60,000 nucleotides of DNA from Antedon mediterranea. Taxonomy: Eukaryota > Echinodermata > Crinoidea > Comatulida > Antedonidae. The DNA lies in contig NC_092680.1 of the NCBI RefSeq assembly GCF_964355755.1, positions 7,171,001-7,231,000 on the forward strand, read 5' to 3'. Positions 12,101 through 20,978 of this stretch are shown piece by piece (positions within the stretch are counted from its first letter, which is position 1; each line of letters starts with the position of its first letter). The position numbers were made by a program, and so were the translations under genes. The notes under the pieces were generated by a model. That model made no database searches and was not told the origin of the DNA. It saw nothing but the letters and a program-made list of their open reading frames with translations.

Positions 12101-13744
12101 TTTCCTCAGCATATGATATTTGTTTAGTTATTGAGTAACGCTGTTCAAAAGAAGTGATTGTGACACAAGCTATACAAAGTTCAATGAATAAAAGTTTACT
12201 TTAAGTATATAATACATTGTGTTATAAAACAACAAATGTTTTGCATTTGTTAAATTAGAAAAATATTGCATTTGTTGAAAGGCTTATTTTCCTCAGCATA
12301 TGATATTTATTTGTTATTGAGTAACGCTGTTCAAAAAAGGCGGCAGACATGCGATTGTGACACACTGTACAAAGTTCTTTGGTTTTATAGTAGATAGAAA
12401 ATACAATTATCCTCATGCCTTCCTACAGTGATTTCTTTGTAATGTAATTTTGTTTCATGCCAAATTTAATAAATCAAAATCATTTAATAATCATTATTCT
12501 GTAATATCATATGTGTGTTATTTTAAGAACATTATAAAGTTCAAAATCTTAATTTGTAATGTTAATGTGGATATTTGCCGCCGTCGAATGCAACATCGGA
12601 TAACAAATTACAATTATTCAGTGATACATTAAAATGCTATAAAAAATGCTATACACTGACTTCAACAATGATTGAAAAAGTCCCCTTTTTCGATCATTTC
12701 ACTGTATTGTACTGTACATGTTATGTTGTTATACTTAGTAGTAGTACTGAAGAAACAATTATTTTTTTAGTACCCTAAAATTGTAATTCAAATTAAATAA
12801 TAAAATTTTCAATAATTTACTTTCTTTGGTGAATAAATATATATATATATATATAAATAAAAAATCTTCAAGAAGAATTTCTGTTGTTATTTTATGATGA
12901 TGATGGACAAATAAAGCATTTCAGTATTCAGTATTCAGTAAAAATTATGATTGATAATAAATATGTTGTCATACATGACTTTATGATTCAGAAAAGATTA
13001 TGATTCAGAAAGTAATGTATTAAGGTTTTATTAAAGGAGGACATGTAGACAGTCTAGCCTGTCTAGGCCACAAATGTATTGAGTCTAAAATACATGATGA
13101 ATCATTCTATCACAAAAATAGGGAAAATTCCACTCTGCATTGGAAAAGGTCATTTTGTAACAAATTTATTCACCTTGACACTGAAAAAAAACTATCTTAA
13201 AACCAGAAACCTGTTGACTTCCAGATAATGAACTTAAGCTCTGTTTACACTTGGGCACATCAAACTATCTAATTATTTACACATTTACACACTAGACACC
13301 CTCCCTTGATGGACTGAAGGTGACTAACCCAGATCCTAAACAATGTATGCTGGACTAGTGGAATATCAAGACCTGAAACACCGTACAAAAAGTGTGCACA
13401 ATTACCATTCGTTTAGGCTCGTGTAATTCCGCAAGAGTTGGCCTTCTTTTAGCTTCTGCTGTTGTTGAAAATATATTCCTATAATACGCAATTGATGGAA
13501 CAGCTTCGTGGGTATTCTGACCAAAAGTGACGTGCATACTATCGTTAAATGTATCGCATTTCTCCATCATGGACATTCGGTCTTTAGCATGAGTTCCTGT
13601 TGGTAACTCATCAACAATCTTCACTTTGAAACGACTTGTTTTTTGTGGTGAATGATGAGGAGTTGGCTCGCCAGCCTCATCCGGAGCAGTTTTCGGAACT
13701 TCTAACTGACTTGGCTGATCTAGGGTTTCATTAGTAGACTCCAT
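1..13744 (-). CDS. SLC12 Na-K-Cl / Na-Cl cotransporter (NKCC/NCC type), 5' part, nine exons
   Basis: A plasma-membrane electroneutral cation-chloride cotransporter of the SLC12A1/A2/A3 group. Nine exons join in frame: 13406-13744, 11377-11469, 8739-8814, 6706-6801, 4523-4662, 2835-2945, 2237-2348, 1370-1497 and 1-120. They give 1215 nt, about 405 residues, and the gene continues beyond the left edge. All eight introns have GT/AG ends and the codon phases agree at every junction. The cytosolic N-terminus carries an RFKV motif (residues 38-41), which is an RFx(V/I) docking site for SPAK/OSR1 kinases. It also carries the TFGQNT...AVP block, with Thr73 and Thr78 matching the activating threonines of vertebrate NKCC1. 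The core has recognisable family segments: [54 protein letters not shown] and [12 protein letters not shown]. No stop or frameshift is seen. SLC12A1, A2 and A3 cannot be told apart here; KCC types (SLC12A4-7) are less likely because they lack this N-terminal block. Confidence 0.92.
1166..1329. mobile_element. TA-flanked MITE, family 1, copy A
   Basis: A short non-coding element with inverted ends AAGCTCTGTCTACACTATCA and its complement ending in AGCTT, flanked by TA on both sides. This fits Tc1/mariner-type MITEs. The interior has two copies of a 21-bp unit (ATATCACTACCATATTTGGGC). It lies in a cotransporter intron. Confidence 0.8.
1370..1497 (-). CDS. Cotransporter exon 8
   Basis: Encodes [20 protein letters not shown] followed by ISGDLR, the conserved membrane segment ending in the GANISGDL signature. 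Acceptor CAACAG, donor GTATGA. Confidence 0.92.
1711..1852. mobile_element. TA-flanked MITE, family 1, copy B (opposite orientation)
   Basis: Same inverted ends as copy A, but the interior runs in the opposite orientation and holds only one 21-bp unit. TA flanks are present. It lies in a cotransporter intron. Confidence 0.75.
2237..2348 (-). CDS. Cotransporter exon 7
   Basis: Encodes [20 protein letters not shown] and a hydrophilic [11 protein letters not shown] end. Acceptor CTATAG, donor GTAAGA, ends in phase 1. Confidence 0.9.
2835..2945 (-). CDS. Cotransporter exon 6
   Basis: 37 codons. Encodes [15 protein letters not shown] and then a membrane segment ending GMAWEAR, matching the DEINDxRIIG...WEAK pattern of the family. 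Confidence 0.92.
3049..3256. mobile_element. TA-flanked MITE, family 1, copy C
   Basis: Diverged left end, well-kept right end (TTTGACAGTGTAGACAGAGC) and TA flanks. The interior has about four degenerate 21-bp units. Confidence 0.75.
3633..3831. mobile_element. TA-flanked MITE, family 1, copy D
   Basis: The left end is slightly altered and the right end is followed by TA. The interior holds four nearly identical 21-bp units, the longest clean run seen in this family. Confidence 0.75.
3997..4107. mobile_element. TA-flanked MITE, family 1, copy E (short)
   Basis: Left end AAGCTCGGTCTACACTATCA after TA, right end degenerate. The interior is reduced to about one unit. Confidence 0.65.
4362..4510. 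mobile_element. MITE family 2 copy (GGTTCCCACTAG ends)
   Basis: Inverted ends share GTTCCCACTAGxGACGCAA, followed by a common CAATCACAAGCGATGG body also seen at 36531-36712. No ORF. It lies in a cotransporter intron just next to exon 5. Confidence 0.65.
4523..4662 (-). CDS. Cotransporter exon 5 (TM3)
   Basis: Encodes [20 protein letters not shown] and a following [15 protein letters not shown] stretch, one of the most conserved blocks of SLC12 proteins. Acceptor TGTAG, donor GTAAGA. Confidence 0.93.
5922..6000. repeat. Short foldback repeat
   Basis: The arms GCGTTCACATCcAAaTATGG and its imperfect complement enclose a short AT-rich loop. The whole is about 77 bp and could form a hairpin. Likely a tiny MITE; the family is unknown. 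Confidence 0.55.
6706..6801 (-). CDS. Cotransporter exon 4 (TM2)
   Basis: Encodes [15 protein letters not shown], then a segment ending [12 protein letters not shown], the second membrane segment and the TNGxVxGG loop. Phase 1 at both ends. Confidence 0.9.
7872..7994. repeat. Possible short MITE
   Basis: Starts with AAACTTGGTTCACAC and ends with TTTGAACCAAGCTC, short inverted ends around 120 bp. Perhaps distantly related to MITE family 2. Weak. Confidence 0.35.
8739..8814 (-). CDS. Cotransporter exon 3 (TM1)
   Basis: Encodes [18 protein letters not shown] and ITGQAGV, the first transmembrane segment. Acceptor TTACAG, donor GTGAGT, ends in phase 1. Confidence 0.92.
9714..10853. mobile_element. 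1.1-kb inverted-repeat element, class unknown
   Basis: The left arm GTTATTTAAAATGGACCTGA is matched in reverse at 10830-10853, and the match continues for about 35 bp with a few differences. The interior is more GC-rich than the surrounding intron and has short minus-strand open frames of no recognised family. Probably a non-autonomous DNA transposon in a cotransporter intron. Confidence 0.6.
11377..11469 (-). CDS. Cotransporter exon 2
   Basis: 31 codons, phase 0 at both ends. Ends in [10 protein letters not shown], the conserved run into transmembrane segment 1. Acceptor AAAG|GAT, donor GTGAGT. Confidence 0.9.
11863..11996. mobile_element. Family 1 MITE, copy F (degenerate)
   Basis: Holds GTGACAAAAAAGT, one internal unit and the GTCAAACTAGTTTGATAG right arm. 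The outer ends are eroded. It lies in a cotransporter intron. Confidence 0.6.
12005..12383. repeat. Tandem duplication, unit about 188 bp
   Basis: Two adjacent copies (about 12005-12190 and 12192-12383) share the stretches TTTCCTCAGCATATGATATT and ATTGAGTAACGCTGTTCAAA in the same order. They differ by scattered substitutions and small indels. Non-coding, inside cotransporter intron 1. Confidence 0.75.
12838..12860. repeat. TA dinucleotide microsatellite
   Basis: A run of alternating T and A in intron 1 of the cotransporter gene. Confidence 0.8.
13406..13744 (-). CDS. Cotransporter exon 1 (N-terminus, kinase docking and phospho-sites)
   Basis: Encodes 113 residues from the ATG at 13744-13742 to the donor GTAATT. 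It contains the RFKV docking motif, the regulatory-threonine block with T73 and T78, and RPTLAELHE, the usual end of the SLC12A1-3 N-terminal domain. The ATG was chosen because the conserved block follows it at a normal distance. A possible acceptor lies about 15 bp upstream, so the 5'UTR may be spliced. Confidence 0.9.
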
Positions 13745-14728
13745 GCTTATTTTATTCTATGAAAAAAAAATAAATTGTTACAATACATTAACCAAAAACT
13801 TGTTATTCACTGTAAACAGCAAGAGTCGTGTATTGACACTTGTACTGTAGGCCTATGATTGTGAAAAAAACGGAATCAGTGTTTTGCATGTTGTGGTCGC
13901 TGATTTGTCCATAATTATTGTGTTTTGTTGAGGGTTTCCCATAATTGAAGGCCAAATAAAAGTGTTGAGTAGTTTGAGCATCTCCTCCGTAATATATATT
14001 TGCCGCAAATTTCCATAGAAATTACAAATGTTCTGTAATTTTATCTGAGACTTTTATTGTTTGCATAACACAGTTGTCATCACATGAAACCAAAAAAAGT
14101 GAAATAAAATTCATTTATATCATGTACTCTGATGTTCAACTTACCCGTGTCGTTTAGAGTAAATTTTTGTAAGTCACTGGTATTTAATGTAAGCCTCGGG
14201 GTAGCACCAACAAGCTACCAAATAATAGTTCAAATGCCTACTACAAACAAACGTTAATAATCCCAGGTCGTACTCAAACAAACTTCTCCATACCATGCAT
14301 GTAGGCCTATTATACAGTAGCAGTTGATCCGGTGAAGTATCAACTGTTGACAACTTGTCCAACTAAACCAGTATGGAGCAGGCTTAGACTTGTTGGCTAA
14401 CTATCCGGCCGTCGGCGGGAAAAACAACGCGCACTGATGGGTAATCCCTGTGCTGTGGTACGTACATCTAGCCTCCTAGCTAGGCCTACTAACTACTACA
14501 CACACTGTCACTGACGAAGCGAAACTGTCACTTTCTACTAACTATTTTAATAATATGACTCATGAGAGAATTAAATATTCCTTTTTTGTACGTAAAATAT
14601 AAAATAATAACAACAACCAACCAACCGACAATCAGACAATATTTCTAACAGGAAAGTACAATTACAATGTTTCCTTCTGTCATAAAAGTACTCAGTTCAA
14701 GAACACACATGTAGGCTATAGGCCGGCT
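13745..14728. other. Upstream region of the cotransporter gene
   Basis: No coding exon is recognised. It should hold the minus-strand promoter and 5'UTR. The stretch near 14400-14460 is richer in G+C and CpG than its surroundings and is a candidate start region. No TATA box or initiator can be assigned with confidence. Confidence 0.4.
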
Positions 14729-15628
14729 GCGATTTTTTTTTTCGTACATAAGTTGGGGACCCCCTCATGAAACGTCACAAAATAAACATGAATAATTCAT
14801 CAGTTAAATTTTCTTGTTCCGTGTGCACCCAAGCGTATAGCAACAAGAAGTGATTACAGTAGTTTACACAAGTGCGGTACGATTCTAGGCCTATCTCCGC
14901 TGTGGTTGCCGCGTGCGATTTCATAATAGAATAGCGGCGTTTTGTGTGGATTGTCGAAATAATCAGCCTTTAGTTTATGGTGTGTTTAATATAATTTATT
15001 ACTAAAGAATTACGTGTTAAAATTATAGTTTCTATTGATACTATTAGGCCTAATTACTATTCTCTAAAACCCATGTCTATTCTAGTAGTAGCTGTGTTGG
15101 TGTGTGTGACGTGTGTGTGTTAGAGTCAGCAAAATTAAACAATAAACATTACACCAAAATACATTTTTTATTCTCGTGGGTCTAACCTTCCCATCTCATG
15201 TGTTCATATACGCGCAGTTCCTTTGATTACATGCATATTGTTTGATAATAAAATAGCAGAATTAAAAAAATACAGTACACAAATTATACACATTCTTTAT
15301 TCTTGTGAGTCTAAGCTTTCTTTGGGCTATGTCCAATGAATTACTACTTAGTGTAATGTCTTGCCTAGCAGTCGATTAGCCTCGACTCGACACATTTTGC
15401 ATAGTGGTGTGTGTGTGTGTGAAGAAGAGTGCGCGAAGGCAATCACGTGAATTGACTTAGAATCCTAGGCCTACTGTAAAAGTATCGTATCGCAGTTGTG
15501 TAATCACTTCTTGTTGCTATACGCTTGGGTGCACACGGAACAAGAAAATTTAACTGATGAATTATTCATGTTTATTTTGTGACGTTTCATGAGGGGGTCC
15601 CCAACTTATGTACGAAAAAAAAAATCGC
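14729..15628. mobile_element. 900-bp long-TIR element with 9-bp target duplication (Mutator-like MITE)
   Basis: The terminal inverted repeats are about 130 bp, starting GCGATTTTTTTTTTCGTACA and covering GTGTGCACCCAAGCGTATAG further in. Both ends are flanked by the identical 9-bp AGGCCGGCT (14720-14728 and 15629-15637). No transposase frame is present. Long TIRs with a 9-bp duplication are typical of Mutator-like elements, so the superfamily call is inference. Confidence 0.75.
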
Positions 15629-16195
15629 AGGCCGGCTACCGCAATTTTGAGGTATATTCAGAGCGCCATTCTGACGACTGGAGCATTCTCTACTTCTCTC
15701 TGCGGAGCGCCATTTATGCCTTTATTAACTTCAATAATACAAATAGTACTACGGTAACTGCTCAAGTGGACCCAATTTAGCACCAGGGTAGCACAGTGAT
15801 ATAAAATAGAAATAAGTCACTACTTTTAATATCGTTTCGTATGTTAATACACTGTGCTGCTCAAATGGAACAAATTTGGCGCCAGTGGAGCACAATGATA
15901 TAAAATAGAAATAAAGTCACTAAATTTTAATATCTTTCGTATGTTATATACTGTGCTCAAGTGGACTCAATTTTGCCCCAGTGGAGCACAGTGATATAAA
16001 ATTAATATCTTTTCATATGTTAAAGCACTGTGCTCAAGTGGTCACAATTTGGCACCAGGGGAGCACAATGATATAAAAATGAAATAAATTTACTTAATTT
16101 TAATATTTTTTCGTATGTTAATACACTGTGCTCAAGTGGACCCAATTTGGCGCCAGTGGAGCACAGTGATATAAAATAGAAACAAAGTCACTTAA

Positions 16196-16992
16196 AGGCC
16201 AGGTACGGGCAAAACATTTCTATTGATCATACATTCCAATAATTATCGATCTATAGTTTCCCCTATGTTTCATAATTGTTGGGAATTTATTTGTGTTACA
16301 GGAGCTTTTTGAAAATTAGCACTTTCATATCAGTGGGCATAGTTCAAATTACACAGTAAAATCTCTATTCTTTTGTACAAATTTTAAAAATAGAGATGCA
16401 TTTTAAAAAGCTATGAAAAATAAACGGTGTGGTAAAAAATGTAACAGATGACTAAATATAGGTAATATAATTTGAATTTTACATTTCTGGTATTTTTATT
16501 CAACTTCAGAATTTTATTTTCATGCTATAGCAAAATTTATCCACCGTATATCCGCCATCTTTTTTCACCTTCTAGGGAGTCACCAGACATGTTATTACAT
16601 TATGTTAACTAACCTAACTACTTATGTTATTTATTTATTATTCAAAACATTTTTTGTTTTGTTTTTGACGTTATCAAATTGTTATTTTCTTTTAAGTTCT
16701 GTTATTTATGTGTTAATTTCGTAGCTTAAGTTAGTTAAGATAAAAGGTACCAAGCTTGATTAGCTTCGGCTATTTCTTGGCTACCTTTTGTATTGAAATT
16801 TTTGTCTGATACAATAAAGAAGAAGAATTAAAAAAAAGTCTTCCTGGTTTTTTTCGCAGAATTTTGCCAAATTTTGTATTTGACCATATTAGGGGAAATT
16901 CATGGATTTTCATCTTGATTTCTGTTACAAATATTTGATTTATGTACAAATAACCAGATATTATATTTAAAATTCATGCCTGTACCTGAGCT
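16196..16992. mobile_element. TTAA-type DNA element inserted in the tandem array, copy 1
   Basis: The ends are AGGCCAGGTACGGGCA and the complement of AGCTCAGGTACAGGCA, each bordered by TTAA. Neighbouring array units have a single TTAA at the same position (cacTTAAgttt), which shows the original site. No transposase frame. TTAA duplication fits piggyBac- or Kolobok-like non-autonomous elements. A second copy lies inverted at about 20129-20682. Confidence 0.8.
16621..16829 (+). mobile_element. LINE 3'-end fragment nested in the TTAA element
   Basis: About 200 bp present here but absent from the other copy of the TTAA element. It ends CAATAAAGAAGAAGAATT, a polyadenylation signal followed by a GAA-rich tail. 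Its 3' stretch includes AAGCTTGATTAGCTTCGGC. A 5'-truncated retroposon end is the simplest reading. Confidence 0.6.
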
Positions 16993-17190
16993 TTAAGTTT
17001 CAATATCTTTTCGTATGTTAATACACTGTGCTCAAGTGGACCTAATTTGAAGGCACTTAAGTTTCAATATCTTTCGTATGTTAATACACTGTGCTTAAGT
17101 GGACCTAATTTGAAGTCACTTAAGTTTCAATATCTTTTCGTATATTAATACACTGTGCTCAAGTGGACCCAATTTTTATTTAATTTTAAA

Positions 17191-17806
17191 CAGCCTTTTG
17201 AATGTTACCTCCATGGTTATAATTTTTTTAAAGGACTCAACTACATACTCTACATAGGAATAGTTGAACACAATGGCTTCTTTTCCATTCATAGTCGCAA
17301 CTCTTTTATAATATATGACTCTGTTTTATAGTCTTATTCTGGAAATTTCACATTGCATAGCCTTTTGATCCAGAGGTAATTTTTTTTTATTTAATAAGTC
17401 ATAATTAATAAATATTTGGTTTACGAACTTTTTATATAGACCATGGAGGTATTTTATACCTTCATGTATAGACCATGACCATCTCCGTTGAAAGATTGTG
17501 CAAACTTCACACCAATCAGAAGTTGTACCGCGGCGTGCATAGAGGCAAAGAATATATCACAAGAATGAGAATTCCGCGATTTTTAAATAGAATTATGATA
17601 ATATATTTTGCAATTGTAAACTATTTTATAATACATATTTATTAACAAACTAGTGTACATTCACTTTTACAGACAATTATTTACTAACATGCTAAATTAG
17701 TTCACAAAAAAGGCCTAACACAGCAACACCAAAAATCAACGAATCGTTACTCAGCACGGCCTATTCTTTACCAAAGCTACAGACTTGTGGCAAGTCTAGA
17801 AAAAAG
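17191..17806. other. Unannotated intergenic stretch
   Basis: AT-rich sequence with a short inverted pair around 17440-17480 (ATAGACCATG). No exon, RNA gene or recognisable element is seen. Confidence 0.4.
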
Positions 17807-18060
17807 ATGTCTGCTCCCCCTACCTCTAGCACGGTAAGGCCCTTACACAGCCTTGGGTCGGTTTTACGACATCAGATGCTTTGATTATAGAGGTCATGTT
17901 TCCGCCACATTATGTGTCTAGAAAGGGCGACGTATTATTCTGTGAACCCCAAAACACAGTCACTCGCTTCTTCTTTCACCATGCTTCAAGTTTACATTCT
18001 GATCATCATGGGATTCGAACCCATGACATTCGAGCCCTCAGTCGACTGAGCAAACAGGTT
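17807..18060 (-). mobile_element. tRNA-derived SINE, copy 1
   Basis: Read on the minus strand it starts with a tRNA-like head. There is an A-box-like GCTCAGTCGACTGAG and a B box GGTTCGAATCC within CATGGGTTCGAATCCCATG. A body containing ACTGTGTTTTGGGGTTCACA follows. The same head, body and tail order recurs at 46528-46780. The pseudo-tRNA head is typical of SINEs; no cloverleaf suitable for a working tRNA is claimed. Confidence 0.75.
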
Positions 18061-18223
18061 CATAATATGAAATGACGCAATCTAGCGTTTAGACTGGTCT
18101 TTATTATGTTGCTGTCCTTCAGTTCATCCAGTAAATTTGATTCGATCGCTCGTATACTAGGCTGATAAACAAATAGGCCAGGTGTATTATTCATCATGGC
18201 TAACGTAAGTACAGATTACTGAG
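18059..18223 (+). repeat. Duplicated block P1, with a second copy of sialyltransferase exon 1
   Basis: Closely similar, in the same orientation, to 25646-25810. The shared segment includes TTTGATTCGATCGCT, GTATACTAGGCTGAT and the coding start ATGGCTAAC followed by a GTAAGT donor (ATG at 18196, donor after 18204). In this copy the MAN start and splice site are intact, so it could act as an alternative first exon of the sialyltransferase gene. It begins right at the SINE border. Confidence 0.7.
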
Positions 18224-18472
18224 TATTACTACTAATAAATGTTACTGTGATCCCATCAGCACAGGGTTTTGTACTGAGAATGAAAATAATAAAAACAGTG
18301 TAGAATTTTAGCTTTAATGATGTTTAATTAATTGATTGCCGGGGCCGCGGTTAAGAGTTTCTCCAAAACAACGCAAAGAAGAGCAATTGATTTAACATTT
18401 ACAACTTAATTATTAATATAGTCAATCGATTATCAGGTGATTATTAAAAAAAAACCATTTTAATTCATATTA

Positions 18473-18616
18473 CTTAATAATAATTCATATTAGCTTCCAT
18501 ATTATTTTATGCTTTTTTCCATCAAAGATTTTTGTGATAGGCCTATATGTGAAATATTTACTTAATATTATGAAAGGTTGACCAAAAAAGAGGATCAGTA
18601 TATAATTTATATACAT
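18473..18616 (+). repeat. Duplicated block Q1
   Basis: Similar in the same orientation to 25361-25503; both contain TTTTTGTGATAGGCCTATAT and GTGAAATATTTACTTAATAT. No coding content. Its order relative to block P is swapped between the two loci. Confidence 0.7.
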
Positions 18617-20114
18617 TTATACATATACATCTTTTTAAATATGATGATTTTCAAATAGAGGCATCAATACGTTTCAGTGGGCTATGGAAGAAACACCTAC
18701 ATGCTACATGACCGGCAGTGATGTACATTGTAACACAAAAGTGGACTTGGTATCCTCCTTTTAAAAAAAACTACCATCAATGATTTCTGGATTAGGCCTA
18801 GACCTCGACTAAATCACATCGATTTGTTTTAGAACCGGCGTTCTCCCCTCTATCCTGCATCCATCCAAATAAACAATATTTATTTAGTTGCTTTTCTGTT
18901 ATTATTGAATTTATTTAGTGGTAACAACTGTTATTAAATAAACGTTATTATTGATTGATTGATTAATATGGACTATACTGGTGCACTCATTTAACTTTAA
19001 ACTTATTTAATTTCAACCGTTTTTTAATGATGATTATGTAGGCCATAGGCCCTTGTGATCCTTGACAACTTACTTGAGCTTCACGTCCGTAAGTTTGTTA
19101 TAATCTGCTACAATCGCAGTATTCAGTTTCAGATTGATTCTCTTCAAATTTAATTAAAATTTAAGTAAATAAGTCTGGAACACTATACATACTTTCATAC
19201 CCTCTATACATTCAATATATTTTTTTTAATGCTAATACTTCTAAAATATGAAATAAATTGTGACTAGTCTGAACAAAGTACATAAGTTCTTCCTAGAGAA
19301 ATATTATGCCATCACCTTAAAACTACAAAATAATAGGTAGGCCTAAGATATTCCTTATGGTAATTATCTACCCATTTTTAACAGTACCCCTAATTACAAC
19401 TTGGCCTTGGTTAAGCATTTAATAATTAGGCACTGTTAAGCCCCGCGCTAGTATACAATGTAAAGGTATAAGTTGTCTTATTGTTGATATCGACTCAAAC
19501 AAACAGAAGAGAAAAACACGCATGTCCATTGGCTAAACCTTTATGGTCGCCTATGTATTCTTGTATTCTTAGCATTATTTTGTCCGTCAATTATTTTGAG
19601 ATAAATTTCATCTAGCTACGTCAATTTTTCAGAGTATATTCCTTATGGCCAGGAATCGGTGTGATTATCTTTTCGTGGTGTGCAATAACGAAATCACGTT
19701 TGTAATCATATCATATCGCATGTATTATAAATAAACCAAATTTAGTACTCATAAATTTCAGGTCATGTTTCATCATATGACAATACAAATACGTGTGTAG
19801 CGCATATAACGCAACAATTTTCAAAATTGTCAACATTCATTTTCGAAGAAATTAGAGTACGTTTCAGGCAATTTTAAGCGTTTAAAAATTCAGCAGAATT
19901 TTGCACACGCACTGCTGCGCGTTAACCTATAACGCGGACTCTCTGTTTTACAACCTTTCTTTAGTAATTTTATCATATTTTATTTACTTTTCAACTTGAA
20001 ACCATGCGTTATACAAACACGTTAAAGTGACAGGCTATGCACGTGATGTTAACAAAATGGTGAAAATATGCTACATTTTAAAATGAATAGGCCTATATAA
20101 GATCGTCAGAATGC
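18617..20114. other. Unannotated AT-rich stretch
   Basis: No exon, RNA gene or recognised element is seen on either strand. Scattered TAGGCCTA-type palindromes occur, as elsewhere in the window. Confidence 0.4.
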
Positions 20115-20128
20115 TCGGGAAACCCTAT

Positions 20129-20682
20129 TTTTCATTTCATTTTCTGTAACAGAAATCAAGACGAAAAAACATGAATTTCCCTTAATATGGTCAAATACAA
20201 AACTTGGCAAAATTCTGCCATAAAAACCAGGAAGACTTTTTTTCAGTATTTAGGTAGTTTAACCTAATGTAATAACATGTCTGGTGTGGTGACTCCCTAG
20301 AAGGTGAAAAAGATGGTGGATATGCGGTGGATAATTTTTGCTAAAACATGGAAATAAAAATCTGAAGTTGAATAAAAATACCAGAAATGTAAAATTTAAG
20401 TTATATTACCTATATTTAGTCATCTGATAACATTTTTTACCACACCGTTTATTCTTCATAGCTTTTTAAAATGGCTCCCTATTCACAATTTGTGCACAAA
20501 AGAATAGAGATTTTACTGTGTAATTTGAACTATCCCCCAACTGATAAGAAAGTGCGCGCTTATTTTCAACAAGCTTGTGTAACACAAATAAAATAAAAAA
20601 AAGTATGAAACATAGGGGAAACTATAGATCAATAATTATTGGAATGTATGATCAATAGACATTTTTTGCCCACACCTGGCCT
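20129..20682. mobile_element. TTAA-type DNA element, copy 2 (inverted)
   Basis: Reverse-orientation relative of 16196-16992, sharing CCAGGAAGACTTTTTTTC and AGTCATCTGATAAC on this strand. The right end GGCCT is followed by TTAA (20683-20686). The left end diverges near 20129 and appears truncated. It lacks the nested LINE fragment of copy 1. Confidence 0.75.
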
Positions 20683-20978
20683 TTAAAGTGTATGTATCAT
20701 AATGAATGATTTATTATGAAATTAAGAGAAAAAAGTTGATTACGTCATCATTAATTGCATATTAAATTTAAACAATATAATTTCGACAATCAAACAAACT
20801 ATGAGTCTTTTTTTGGACCAAAATAACAAACTTAACATTAATCTTCTGTTTTTAGGCCTAACTGTTCCTATGTTAAAGTTAAAAGTATATACTTTGAAAG
20901 TGCACATTTTTTTAATTTTTTAAAGATGTCATCATAGAGACCGGCAGCCCAGAGACATTGGTTAGATGAGCTAGGTAC

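Larger units (their letters stand above)
15648..17190 (+). repeat. Tandem array of near-palindromic units, locus 1 (interrupted)
   Basis: A unique lead-in (GGTATATTCAGAGCGCCATT, 15652 on) is followed by repeats of roughly 97-118 bp. Each carries CACTGTGCTCAAGTGGACCC and the near-complementary CCAGTGGAGCACAGTG. About five units precede 16195 and three follow 16993, with a transposon between them. The same lead-in and units occur in reverse orientation at 46.2-49.2 kb. Confidence 0.8.
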
